Assembly (NCBI GenBank): GCA_037126765.1
Contig: JBBCBC010000001.1
Coordinates: forward strand, 37,432,804-37,496,803
DNA: 64,000 nucleotides
Origin: Stenogyne calaminthoides
Taxonomy: Eukaryota > Streptophyta > Magnoliopsida > Lamiales > Lamiaceae
Reading direction: 5' to 3'
In this document: positions 46,090 through 56,446 of the stretch, piece after piece
How positions within the stretch are numbered: position 1 is the stretch's first letter
Layout of the letters: each line of letters starts with the position of its first letter
The notes under the pieces: model-generated
Told to the model about the DNA's origin: nothing
Databases searched by the model: none
What the model saw: the letters and a program-made list of their open reading frames with translations, nothing else
Position numbers and translations under genes: made by a program

Positions 46090-47450
46090 ATGAAGCCATG
46101 AATCCGAGATGGACTCGATGTACACCAATCAAAACTGGGACTTGGTTGAGTTGCCTAAAAGGGTTAGACCCATAGGTTGCAAATTGGTCTTCAAGCGTAA
46201 GACTGATGCAAATGGCAAAGTACAAACCTACAAAGCTAGGTTGGTGGCGAAGGGTTATAGTCAACGTGAAGGCATTGATTATGACGACACCTTCTCACCA
46301 GTTGTAAAGATCAAGTCCATTCGAATTTTACTTGCGATAGCAACACACTATGATTATGAGATTTGTCAGATGGACGTCAAAATAACTTTCCTCAATTGAA
46401 ACATTGATAAGGAAGTGTTTATGACTCAACCAAAAGGTTTTATATCTAAGCCGAATTCTAATCTAGTATGCAAGCTAAAGAGATCCATCTATGGTTTGAA
46501 GCAAGCTTCTAGGAGTTGGAATATCCGATTTGATGAAGCTGTCAAGTCTTTTGACTTCATTAGAAACTCAAAAGATCCTTGCGTTTATCGTAAATGCAGC
46601 GGGAAGAATATTGTCTTTATAATTGTATATGTCGATGACATATTGATTATAGGAAACAATATCCCGCTCATGCAGTCCGTGAAAGATTGGTTATCAAAGA
46701 CCTTTATGATGAAGGATCTTGGTGAAGCCTGCTACATCTTAGGGATCAAGGTCCACAGGGATAGATCCAAGAAGATGTTGGGGCTGTCACAGTCCACCTA
46801 TATAGACATAGTGTTGAAGCGTTTTGCGATGGAGAACTCTAAGAGAGGTTCTCTACCCGTATGTCATGGGATAAAACTGTCAAAGAAGGACTGTCCTTCC
46901 AAAGAAGCTGATATCCAACACATGAAGGATGTACCATATGCATCTGCTATTGGCTCCATCATGTACGTCATGACTTGCACCAGGCCAGATGTGGCCTCGC
47001 TGTCAGCATCACTGGTAGATACCAACAGAATCCGTGTGAGCCTCACTGGATTGCTGTAAAGACCATTCTGAAGTATCTTAGACAAACTAAAGAATGTTTC
47101 CTTGTCTACGGTGGGTAGTCAGATCTGGTAGTAACTGGTTACGCTGACGCAAGTTTCCAATCCGACTGTGATAATTACAAATCACAGTCAAGTTATGTTT
47201 TCACTCTCAATGGTGGGGCGGTCGGTTGGAATAGTTCCAAGCAAGAGACGACTGTAGATTCAATAATCAAAGCTGAGTACATTGCTATATCAGAAGCCTC
47301 AAGGAGGCTGTCTAGATTTTATAGTTCTTGAGAGAACTAGGGGTAGTTCCGAGTGCCAGTTGTCTAATAAAATTGTATTGAGATAACACTGGTGCGATTG
47401 CGCAAGCAAAGGAACCGATATCAACAAACAGAAGTAAGTATGTACCCAGG
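46090..47450 (+). pseudogene. Copia-2 reverse transcriptase and RNase H
   Basis: The RT blocks RPIGCKLVFKRKTDANG, DYDDTFSPVVKIKSIR and QMDVKITFLN are followed by one nonsense codon (46397). The frame then continues with FMTQPKGFISKP, IYGLKQASRSW and the catalytic YVDDILIIG (46628-46639) to 47059. RNase H follows in other frames (GYADASFQSDCDNYKS, IIKAEYIAISEA, DNTGAIAQAKEP). The purine tract and 3' LTR follow directly. Confidence 0.85.
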
Positions 47451-47470
47451 CTCTAGTCCAAGTGGGAGAT

Positions 47471-49046
47471 TGTTAGTATTAGTGTCCTAGAGACAATCAT
47501 TTGTAAGGACATAATACTCGATAATATTCAGATTGATTTAATATTATAGTTTATTTAATATTAATATATGGCAATACACTTGCTTGAATATTATGTTAGA
47601 TTGTTTGCATTTATTCATGTAAGTGTTCCCATGAACCAATGTTGTCATCGAGGATGTGAGACCTCAGATGGCTTAAGCATGGTTCTCAAATAGCCCCGAT
47701 CAAGGATCATCAAGAATGGGATATTGATGATGCATTTGAGATTGGTGTGCGATATGCATCATACTCTTAGAGAGTGTAGTAAGATCTCACTTACTACGAG
47801 ATACTGGGTATCTTATGATGGATGCACAGATACCTTAGAGGGTATTGATATACCCATCCGAGAAACTGTTTGATGTAATTCTACAATATGTGTCTACGGG
47901 TGTCTCGGTTAGTGGGAGCGATGTGATACTCCTTTGACTTGAGATGAATACGCTCAACATGTGTGGAGTGATCAATTAGTGATTATGGATAATATGATTA
48001 AGTTATTTGAATAGACACTTCATCATGTTCAAGACTTAATCGAGTATTCGCGAATGAAGGGAAGATATCACAATAGCCTACATGTTACAAGTAGTTCCAG
48101 AATTCCTTGCAACGTACCTCGTATATTGAGAATGTCTGATTTATTGTCTAGGGTTCAATTAAGACCGTTAATTTAACTAATCACTCGATATACGAGGGCC
48201 TATGGGTCACACAACAAGTAACAATTGTTTACCGATTATAGTTGGTTGATTAAATATTATATTGGATATTAATATTTAATTTATGGAGAATATAATACTC
48301 CCCCCGCCCTGATTTAGATTGTCCAAATACTATTTGACTCGTGTTTTAGTGAGCGAATTGTTTATTAGTATTTGAAATAATAAAGAGATTTTTAAGGTGG
48401 AATATGATAGTCTTACCCCTCATCAATCCTACGTCTCTTTAAAAGTTACTTTATCATTTCATATACTAATAAACAATTCACTCGTTAAAACACGAGCCAA
48501 AAGTGAAATGACCAAATAAAATTAGGACAGAGGTAGTAATAATTATATTTTGAATTAATTATTATTATTATTTAATTAAATAGGATTCCCAATAATAATA
48601 TATGTAATATTATTGTAGGATTTGATATATATGGTAATCAAATCCGTAGGATTTTATATATAGGGAAATCAAATCTATGGGATTTGATTTGCAAGATTAG
48701 GGATTTTATTTTATAATAAAGATAACTTAAGATTTAAGCTGAGATTCCCCTATATATATAAGTCCTTGAGAATTTATTATTAACACAATAAATTTATTTC
48801 TCCATAAAATCTTTAGTTAGAATTTTCCTAGCAAATTCATCTCGGGATTCAACGCTGGCGAATCGGTGCAAATTGGTAAACGACTGTTACGTGAATACCA
48901 TAGTGGAGGAATCCATGTACGAATCACTATAAGGATTCTGTTTACATTTACCCGTATTTAATTATGCAATTATATGTTTGTTGTTGGTGAACTATTTAAT
49001 TCCGATGTGCATGTATTACGTGTTTACGTGCCTATAAATTCCAACA
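47471..49046 (+). repeat. 3' LTR of Copia-2
   Basis: Pairs with 30119-31687. It differs by a Stowaway-like MITE at 48298-48536 and by loss of about 245 bp near 47960 (between GTGTGGAGTGAT and CAATTAGTGATT). Ends AAATTCCAACA before target repeat GATTC. Confidence 0.9.
48298..48536. mobile_element. Stowaway-like MITE in the Copia-2 3' LTR
   Basis: 239 bp, nearly a full inverted repeat. The left end is CTCCCCCCGCCCTGATTTAG; the right end is the complement of TAATTTTATTTGG and CTGTCC. The inner arms share CTCGTGTTTTA and GAATTGTTTATTAGTAT. TA flanks both ends (48296-48297, 48537-48538). It is absent from the 5' LTR, so it inserted after Copia-2. Confidence 0.85.
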
Positions 49047-49051
49047 GATTC

Positions 49052-50202
49052 TACTCATTTGGACCACCTCGCACCTCTCACAAGATGTGTTCCAACCTCC
49101 CGACTTTCTACAAGTTGGCCCTTTATGTCGCGGTTTTAACTGAGCATCGAACCTTTGACTTTCCGGCTAAGTGGTTAGTCGGCGTTTATCCTACCCACAA
49201 CAATTGCCCCTCAGGTCGGGGTTCCGAGCTACGCTTCTGGACCTCAGCCTAACTGGCGGCCTTCCGAGCTATGACTAGATGACCTGCGAGATCTCGATTT
49301 CTATTCCTCGGTTAGGCGGAAAGTTGCCTCGGTTAAGTGAATCGAAAAGACAGGCTGTTTCGCATGATGATTCCCACCGCAGTCCACTCCTATGTGGGGT
49401 CGCGGTGATCCGCACGCGCGATCTCCACGTGCACTCATTTTTGATCGGGGCCCGAAGTTAGCATTATTCGCACTTTGACCCTGTGTCATCCTTATAAATA
49501 TTCGGGCAAAAACCCTTCGTCACTTTCACCTTCTTATCAGCAAACCTGGTCTCCCCCCATTTAGGTAATTTTTCCAAACTCTTTCCCTTCGCCCTTCAAT
49601 CTTTCCGATGGCTAGGGGTGCTGCTTCGCCTTCCGACCTAGATTTGACACCCGTGACTTCTTCTTCCGAGGACGATGTCCCCTTGATTTTCCAAAGAAAC
49701 TACCGTGCCTCTGCCTCGGCTGCAGCGACATCTGGGGGATCCTCTCGCAGCGTCTGTAGATCCTACTTCCATGGCGGGGCCCTTCGGGGATACCAAGGAT
49801 GACAATGGCAATGGCGTGGAGTTCGATGATGCCTTCTTGGCCGAATTGGAAGATATCGTCCATATGTCCCCGGTAAGCCTCAACCCTCTTCGTATGGAGC
49901 CTCGGGAGGCGGGAATGACCGCCAGTCCTTCAGGCCAGGCTAGTGGGAGCGGCGCTCTTAGGGAGGCCTTTGATTATGAAGCCTATACTCTCGTTAAAAA
50001 TACAGATAATATATGGAACATATATATTAGGAGTAAAAATTTAATGAATGAGTCATGTTGGGAAATTTATAGTTTTGATGGAAGTTTCAAAACAGATGTA
50101 ATAGGACCAGTCAGACCTGTTAGCTGACTGATGAACTAGAAATCAGAATAGGATGACCAGCTGAGATATATAGACAACTGATGTAATAGATAGGTCACAT
50201 AT
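49052..50202 (+). other. Old GC-richer sequence with possible gag-like ORF
   Basis: Continues the sequence interrupted by Copia-2 at 30118. It contains a TATA-like TTATAAATATTC (about 49491) followed by a short leader and an open frame MARGAASPSDLDLTPVTSSS (49608-49802). A second frame, 49705-50127, shows GVEFDDAFLAELEDI. The layout suggests the LTR/leader/gag start of an old retroelement, but no domain is recognisable, so I leave it unnamed. From about 50000 the composition turns AT-rich. Confidence 0.35.
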
Positions 50203-51589
50203 TGAGGGGGAACTCAATATGTATAGGTTAAGTCTTGAAGAAGATCAAAAGATTAGAAGATCAACAGATCAGAAGATCAGGTTAGTCAGAAGATCAGAAG
50301 AGGTGTCAAGTAGAAGACTAAGAAGACTTGAAGATCAGAAGACTTGATCATAACAAAACCAGAAGACCTACTGGAAGAACTACATCAGATAAGCACAAGA
50401 AGAGTTAGAAAGTTGAGCTAAGACAACTTACATCAGAAGACTCAACAAGGTAGACTGATCAGTCTTAACTGATCAGGTCAGTTCAATAAGGTAACAACCA
50501 AGTGTTTACCTAAGACATACAAGTCGATCAGACAAGAAGAATTTCAACTTAAGTTGGAGAATCAAGCGCCTAATAAGTGTACTTGACAACCAATGAGAGC
50601 GAGACACATAGGTACAGAGCTGACAATGCAGGACAAAGTGGTTCAGAGTCAAACGACTAGAAAGGATGACGAAGCACACATTTAGCCATGCCGCCTCTGA
50701 GCACGTCAAATCAGCTCTGCAATCCTACCTTAAATAGACTGAAATTCGAATTTCTCTCCAACGGCTAGTTCGATTTCGTGACTATAAATATGGGATCAAG
50801 CCTTTAGAGTAAGGTTATGGAAATAATACTCAAGCTCAAACTACAAGCAATTTCCGCAAGAACACCAAGAACCCAAGAAATATTCTAAGTGTTCATCCCA
50901 TAGTTTCTAAGCAAGAGTTCTATTCCTTTAGCTTTAGGCTACTTAAATACTAGGATAGAATTCCAGTTGGAAACCATACAAATCTTACCCCAAACCAAGT
51001 GTAGGTTAAGTTTGTTAGCAATATTTCAAGCTAGGGTTTCTAGTCTTGATTTCTAGGATCAATTGAGTGAGAACTCCATAAACATCTGTTGTATTGTGTT
51101 TGGACTAACACATTAAACTAAGCCTAGTTCGTTAGTAAGTGCCCCTGCTAATAGGGAAGAGTGGACATAGGACAAGTTGTCTGAACCACTATAAATCTTG
51201 TGTGCTTACCTGCTTTACACTATCTGCACACTACGACTTTGATAAGTTAACATGCATATTCTAAGAAGGGATCAGTTCTCCATCAAGCAGCTGATCTGAT
51301 CAGTTTGACAGTTGGTCATCTGATCTGATTCAGAAAACCATAGAATCTGATTTATATAAAACTGGTTTTACACACGGGTAAATCTTAGCTTTCGCACATT
51401 CAGTTAAACTGATAGACACCAAACTGATCAGCTTACCAGCGATCAGTAGGTTGGATATCAGTCAGTACAGATCACCTGCACTCTGATCAGTAAACTTGCA
51501 AATCACACTGATCACACGCAAAAGTTTCAAAAGTCTATTCACCCCTCCCCTCTAAACTTCTGCCTCACTGAAACTCTTCGGGACCTACA
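50203..51589 (+). repeat. LTR of a third retrotransposon family
   Basis: A purine tract GAGGGGGAACT (50203-50213) precedes TGTATAGG (50220). The sequence ends CCTACA at 51589, so the LTR is 1370 bp with inverted termini. A TATA box CTATAAATA lies at 50782-50790. The AGATCAGAAGA-type repeats and the TATA/leader layout resemble the complement of Copia-1 LTRs, suggesting a related SIRE-like family in plus orientation. Only about 200 bp of possible internal sequence lies upstream, and no partner LTR is seen. Confidence 0.6.
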
Positions 51590-52240
51590 AGTCATTTAGC
51601 TAATGACCACTCTTAAACATTTTAGAACTCTATTATTGTAATGAACGTTGGGCAAGCCCAATGGAAACAACAAAGCATGTTGTAGCAGGAGGTCATGGGT
51701 TCAAACCCTTGGTCTCGTGAGATTTGCCCGACGGGTCATGTTTCATTTTTACATAATTTTATAATTTAAGTTTAGCGAGGGCAAAATTGTCCTTGTTTAT
51801 GCGCTTCGTTCTGATCCACGTGTCATGTTTCATGAATCCTTCCTTACAGTAACACATATATAAAGTTACAGTAACACATGTTTGGCCTTATAATAACACA
51901 TAGCTTGAAGCGTGTTTTGTTGTTTTGTCTTTGCACAAATTTTATTAAAAAAATTGTTTGACCCGATTTGGCCACACATGATCCATAATTTTTTCACTTT
52001 GTGTTTGAGCTTCTCATTCCGACCCGTGGATCATATTTTACAAATTTTAGATCCTTGAAATATTTTTATATAAAAAATTTCTTTTAAATGAAGCTTTCAA
52101 GTACGAGATCGTCGCGCCCAAAATTCCCAAACAAAAATGTTCTAAACGCATAAACAGAAATAAGACATGATTGTCCCCATAAGAAACTGAAATAAAATGT
52201 CTCCAATCTATGCAAAGTTGAAGGACTCTATATTATATAT
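51590..52240. other. Intergenic DNA with SINE-like block
   Basis: Positions about 51650-51740 contain GGGTTCAAACCC, a good polymerase III B box, within CATGGGTTCAAACCCTTGG and a pair TTGGGCAAGCCC / GATTTGCCCGAC. This looks like a tRNA-derived SINE fragment, but no clear A box or A-tail is visible. The remainder is AT-rich with scattered GTAACAC words and no gene. Confidence 0.4.
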
Positions 52241-52244
52241 TATT

Positions 52245-52970
52245 TGAGTGGGTTTCATGTATACCCAGGTGCACTGTGCAATCATAATGCATTTTAGAAT
52301 TGTGCGATTTTTTATACTAAAAAGTGTCATTTATTTACATTGAACCGTGTAACTGTTTATCCATATTAATAGTTGCACGATTCAGTGCAAATAAGTTGCA
52401 AGAAGTTCTTTGATCACATATCTTTCCTATAATTCATTTTTCGTCCCAAAAACTTTAACTATCCAATTTTGGTCCACTAACTATTTCGATTGTCTAATTT
52501 TGCTCTCATTTTCACTGGAAAATAGAAAATTTTGTCATTTTTGGTCATGCAAAAGTCACAAATCGGTTAAAATTGTAAGTTTTCAGTTTCGTAGCTGATG
52601 TGGATACTGATTGTTAAAAGAAAAGTTCATTTTTCTAAAAATTTAGAAAGAACAATAAAATTTCTCCTAAGTGCGGAAAAAATTGAATTATTAGCGTCCA
52701 CGTCAACTACAAGTTCGGGAAACCCCAATTTTAATTGGCATGTGACTTGAGCGTGATACAAAAAGACAAAAAAATATGTTTTCCGATAAAAATGAGATCA
52801 AAATTGAATAATCAAGATAGTTATGAGACAAAAATTGGATAGTTAAATTTTTTTGGGACGAGAAACGGATTACATTACAGCAAAGTTATGAGACCAAACA
52901 ACTTTTTTCTCCACATTTCTAATATGCAAAATATGAGTGCACGGTGCATCTGGATGCATACAATACGTAG
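52245..52970. mobile_element. MITE family X copy with a nested foldback
   Basis: The outer arms match the MITE at 19571-19785 (GGTGCACTGTGCAATCATAA left; GAGTGCACGGTGCATC right). Between them, about 52400-52910, is a second inverted repeat with arms of about 120 bp. These share CGTCCCAAAAA and TAACTATCCAATTTT on the left, complementary to AAAATTGGATAGTTA and TTGGGACGAGAAACGGAT on the right. The inner element thus inserted into the outer one. Confidence 0.7.
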
Positions 52971-52992
52971 CCATATTATTTAGGTGACAAAA

Positions 52993-54115
52993 ACTTGTAT
53001 GCAATATTGCATACAAGTGATATGTGCAATTGAGTCTTTTTTTTTTCTCACGGTCAGGGGAATCGGGTTTTAGGGCAGATTGTTGGTTGGCCAATGGGCT
53101 TCTTCATCTTCTTCCTCGTGTGAACAGCCGGACGCGGTCAGTTTTCCTCTTCTTCCTCTTCTCTTCTGGAGAATCTCATGAGCTTTCTTCTTTCTCGTTC
53201 GTTCCCTAATTTTCTTTTTTGCTCCGATTATTGGATGAAATAAGATTGTTCAATTTAAAATTTTGGTATGAATTATGCGAGAAGAAGAGAGAATATGCGT
53301 GTGGTGTTTGGATTACCCCTCAACACAAAGTGTGTGATGAAATTCAGATCCTTCTGCACTCTTTTTACGCAGTTCTGTAAATCTGTAATTTTGAACTGAA
53401 GATTTTTTTCGCGTTTGTACTGGTTTTTGTTCATGTAGTAACATTATTTTGCTCATATGGTAACACTCTTTTTGTCCATGTAGTAACACATAAAGTTGCT
53501 CTTTAAATCTGTAATTTTGGACTGTGGATTTCTTTTCGCGCTTGTACTGGTTTTATTTATGTGGTAACACATTTTTCTTCATTTGGTAACACGTTTTGTT
53601 CATATAGTAACACATGTTTTTTTAATAATATGTAACATTGTTCATATATCGTCGTAATACTATGTGAATACTCATGTGTTACCATATGAACAATATTGTG
53701 TTACCTTGTGACCCATGTTACCTTATGAATATTTATGTGTTACGATATGTTTTATTACATGTTACGTAAGATATGAAGTTTTTTCAATATAACAATGTAG
53801 TAACACTTGTACATAGATGTAGTAACACACAAAAAATTGACCAAAAAAAAAATTATGTGCTCAGTAGGAATTAAACCTACGACCACATACGTTAACAATA
53901 GACCTGAACCACTGGGACACAACACATATTTAGTAAAGATATCATTCTATAAATATATATCCGCCCTCGCCCACACCAGCCCACAACCCTTACCTGCCCG
54001 CCCTGCCCGCGCCCGTGCCCGACCTGACCCGCCCGCCCAGACCCGTGAATTTGAGATTATTTTTATTTTATTTATGTTGTATTGCACATAATACTAGTGT
54101 GCAATATTTCACACA
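52993..54115. mobile_element. Foldback element with GTAACAC array and SINE-like part
   Basis: Ends are inverted: GCAATATTGCATACAAG on the left, and TGTGCAATATTTCACACAAG on the right whose complement resembles it. Inside, 53430-53620 has repeated GTAACAC/GGTAACAC words about every 25-60 bp, and 53680-53740 has the reverse GTGTTAC words. Positions 53863-53935 on the minus strand look tRNA-derived (A-box-like CCCAGTGGTTCAGG, B-box-like GGTTTAATTCC). No credible protein. Confidence 0.5.
53863..53935 (-). mobile_element. SINE-like tRNA-derived head
   Basis: The complement reads TGTCCCAGTGGTTCAGG, then about 30 bases later GTAGGTTTAATTCCTAC. These fit polymerase III A and B boxes at normal spacing. 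It is not a functional tRNA because no anticodon stem is evident. Confidence 0.5.
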
Positions 54116-54270
54116 AGACCTTCTCTATTTAGGTCGAAGGGGATTAAAGAAAAAGACTATTCGACATTGACGTTGTGACGTTGAAGACAATGCACCGAGC
54201 ACTTCCTTTTTTTAACTCACAACTAGATAAGCTCATACACAAAGAGGGCGGGAGGAGGGAGGGGTCAAAT

Positions 54271-54290
54271 TATTTTATATAAATAAATAT
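54271..54290 (+). promoter_or_regulatory. Possible TATA box of the C2H2 gene
   Basis: TTTTATATAAATAAATA about 210 bp upstream of the first ATG, followed by a CT-rich leader (CATCCTTTTCCTTG). Positional inference only. Confidence 0.4.
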
Positions 54291-54487
54291 TTATAATCAT
54301 GGATGCGTTCACAACTACAATCCAGCTACATACTAGAAAACTTTGTTGATATCTTCGGTGCTGGTGACGGACTTTTGTCTCCATTTCCCCACTAAGCCCA
54401 TCCCCTATTTTAACCACACTTCATCCTTTTCCTTGTTTAAATAAAAAATAAAAAAATCAACGTATACCTTTAAATGTTACTTCTCTC

Positions 54488-55057
54488 ATGACTTCTAACT
54501 TTGGATTAATAACCCATCCCCAGACACAAATCTTCTCGTTCCCAAACAAGGCCGATTTCATGTCCGACGACGATTCTTGGGAAGTTCGAGCCTTCGAGGA
54601 AGACACAACGGGCAACGCGTTGGGTTGCACGTGGCCCCCACGCTCTTACAGCTGCACCTTTTGCCGGAGGGAGTTCCGGTCCGCCCAAGCCCTCGGCGGC
54701 CACATGAATGTGCACCGCCGCGACCGTGCAAGGCTCCATGACGCGCCACCACCTTCTCCCGCCGCTCTACTTATTCCGACGGTCCTATCAAATGGGTTGT
54801 GCTTTGTCTACCCTTTACCTAATCCTAACTCTAACCCTAACCCTAGTCCTATTCCATTCCCTTCTCCGCCCATAAATTATACATTTCCAAATAAACCTAA
54901 CGAAACGGCAGCCAACAGCGTCATTTCGTCCCTCTGCCAATCGGAACCATCACCGTCAAACAGTCTTGATAATAATTATCAAGATAAGGGTAAAGATTTT
55001 GGGGTCGAAGAGGAACTCGACCTAGAGCTCCGTCTGGGCCGCCGCGGCGCCCCATGA
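54488..55057 (+). CDS. SUPERMAN-type C2H2 zinc-finger repressor
   Basis: Single-exon gene, 189 residues. It has one plant Q-type C2H2 finger in YSCTFCRREFRSAQALGGH (Cys56, Cys59, His72, His76 with QALGGH), preceded by WPPRS and followed by NVHRRDRARL, the signature of the SUPERMAN/RABBIT EARS/TAC1 subgroup. A Pro/Asn/Ser-rich middle (PNPNSNPNPSP) precedes a C-terminal DLNxx/LxLxL-type EAR motif, LDLELRLGRR (about 177-186), which recruits TOPLESS-type corepressors. A second in-frame ATG at 54560 (MSDDDSWEVRAFEEDT) gives 165 residues and is the likelier start by family habit. These nuclear repressors set floral organ boundaries or growth programmes. The exact orthologue is unresolved, so no symbol is given. 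Confidence 0.88.
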   Translation: MTSNFGLITHPQTQIFSFPNKADFMSDDDSWEVRAFEEDTTGNALGCTWPPRSYSCTFCRREFRSAQALGGHMNVHRRDRARLHDAPPPSPAALLIPTVLSNGLCFVYPLPNPNSNPNPSPIPFPSPPINYTFPNKPNETAANSVISSLCQSEPSPSNSLDNNYQDKGKDFGVEEELDLELRLGRRGAP

Positions 55058-55145
55058 TCAATGATTCAATCTCTTCTTTATACTTGTATTCCATTTTCTT
55101 TTTTTTCTTTCAAGATTCTGTCAAAAAACAATTCCTTTTTTTTTT

Positions 55146-55151
55146 AATAAA
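55146..55151 (+). terminator. Poly(A) signal of the C2H2 gene
   Basis: AATAAA about 90 bp after the stop codon, within a T-rich 3' flank. Confidence 0.55.
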
Positions 55152-55320
55152 GAAAACAAGATTATGTCAAATTACTTGCCATGTTCTTTTTGCATTTTTA
55201 ATCTTTTCAAATTCCTAGCTCGTGTAGTTTGATCAACTGAGTAATGAAGATTGAAGGAGTTTGTAAATTTTGAAACAACTTGTAATTATATTGTTTCATT
55301 AGGGTATTTGTAAATTAATA

Positions 55321-55604
55321 GAGTAAAATCCATTTTTGATCCAACAGAACACGGGACGTCACGATTTTGGTCCAAAAACCATTTTTCATGCAATTTTGGT
55401 CTCATCGTTACGTTTTCCGTTAAAGTCAGCTGCAGTTTTGGTCACACAGGACAAGGTTTGGGACCAAAAGTGAAGTTGAACTTAACAGATTTCGTAACGG
55501 AAGGACAATAACTGCATGAAAAAAATCTTACGGGACCAAAGTGGTGACTATTGGTACTAAAATTGTGAGGCGTCGTGTCCTGTGGACGAAAAATAATTTT
55601 ACTC
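55321..55604. mobile_element. Foldback MITE next to the C2H2 gene
   Basis: Ends GAGTAAAATCCATTTTTG and CAAAAATAATTTTACTC-like complement (GACGAAAAATAATTTTACTC). The inner arms share ACGGGACGTCACGATTTTGG against its complement near 55555. TA flanks both ends. 284 bp, non-coding. Confidence 0.7.
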
Positions 55605-55897
55605 TAAAATAATATGAATGTTAGAAAATGAAAAAAGGAAAGTGCTAGGGTTGGATTGGCAGCGCAGTATTCAAGCAGTTGATAAAGGTTGCAGTGCAGT
55701 GTCATTTTCTAACATTGAATTCTGAACATATGCATACATATTTCTCTGAACGTATATCTCCGTGGGGATTATTGTTATGTACGCAACACTTTGGCCTCTT
55801 GCTGTCACTAATCATGTTGATTCTACATCACTGCATAGGGAACCACGATTTTTAATTATTACCGTACAAGTTATACAGGAAGGATGGTTTAATTTAG

Positions 55898-56193
55898 TGT
55901 CGAGAGAAATTAAATAAATAAATTGATTCTCGACTCTCTTTACAAGTTTGGACTTTTAGATGAGACGAAATTCTTTCATGGTATCAAAGCTTAGACTCGC
56001 CCAGATCCTGAGTTCGATTCCTGTGGAAAGCACTCCACCCATTTAAAGTGCACTCATTGGGTCTCCTTCTCAGAGGGCAGATGCAATGATTTGACCCACG
56101 AGTGAGGGGGAGTGTTGAGGGAAATTAAATAAATGAATTGATTCCTGACCCTCTCTACAAGTTCGAACTTTTAGATGAGACGAAATTCTTTCA
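55898..56193 (+). mobile_element. TRIM (miniature terminal-repeat retrotransposon)
   Basis: Two 81-bp direct repeats (55898-55978 and 56113-56193), each starting TGT and ending TTCTTTCA. A primer site TGGTATCAAAGC (55979-55990) follows the first at once, and a purine tract GTGAGGGGGAG (56102-56112) precedes the second. The interior is 134 bp without coding capacity and includes GAGTTCGATTCC. This is the full layout of a TRIM mobilised in trans. No clear 5-bp target duplication remains. Confidence 0.85.
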
Positions 56194-56446
56194 AACTTAT
56201 ATAATATTAATAAATTATAAAGTTCATATTTAGTTGGTTGTCTTTCAATTTTCTAATTTTGACTTCCTCCTATGTTCTTAAACGGGATTTAAACAAAAAC
56301 TGTCTCATAATTTTGCACTTTTATTAAAATGGTCCCATAATTATCAAAATTTCCAATCTAGTCTCATATGTATTCAATTTGATCTAATTTATTCTCAAAC
56401 CGTCGGAGGTCGCTCAAAATTGCCCAAAATAATATCGTTTTGGACA

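Larger units (their letters stand above)
30119..49046 (+). mobile_element. Copia-2 element, hosting a nested Copia-1
   Basis: Complete insertion. 5' LTR 30119-31687, primer site 31689-31700, long leader, gag split at 33605/43909, protease, integrase, RT and RNase H at 44290-47450, purine tract GTGGGAGAT before 47471, 3' LTR 47471-49046. The target-site duplication GATTC is perfect (30114-30118 and 49047-49051). The pol order PR-IN-RT-RH and the YVDD box identify Copia/Pseudoviridae. All frames carry stops, so it is dead. The LTRs are still similar apart from a MITE insertion and a ~245-bp deletion in the 3' LTR. Confidence 0.9.

Noticed and set aside
51650..51740. Possible tRNA gene
   Set aside because: A B box is present, but no A box at the right distance and no cloverleaf. 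More likely a SINE fragment.
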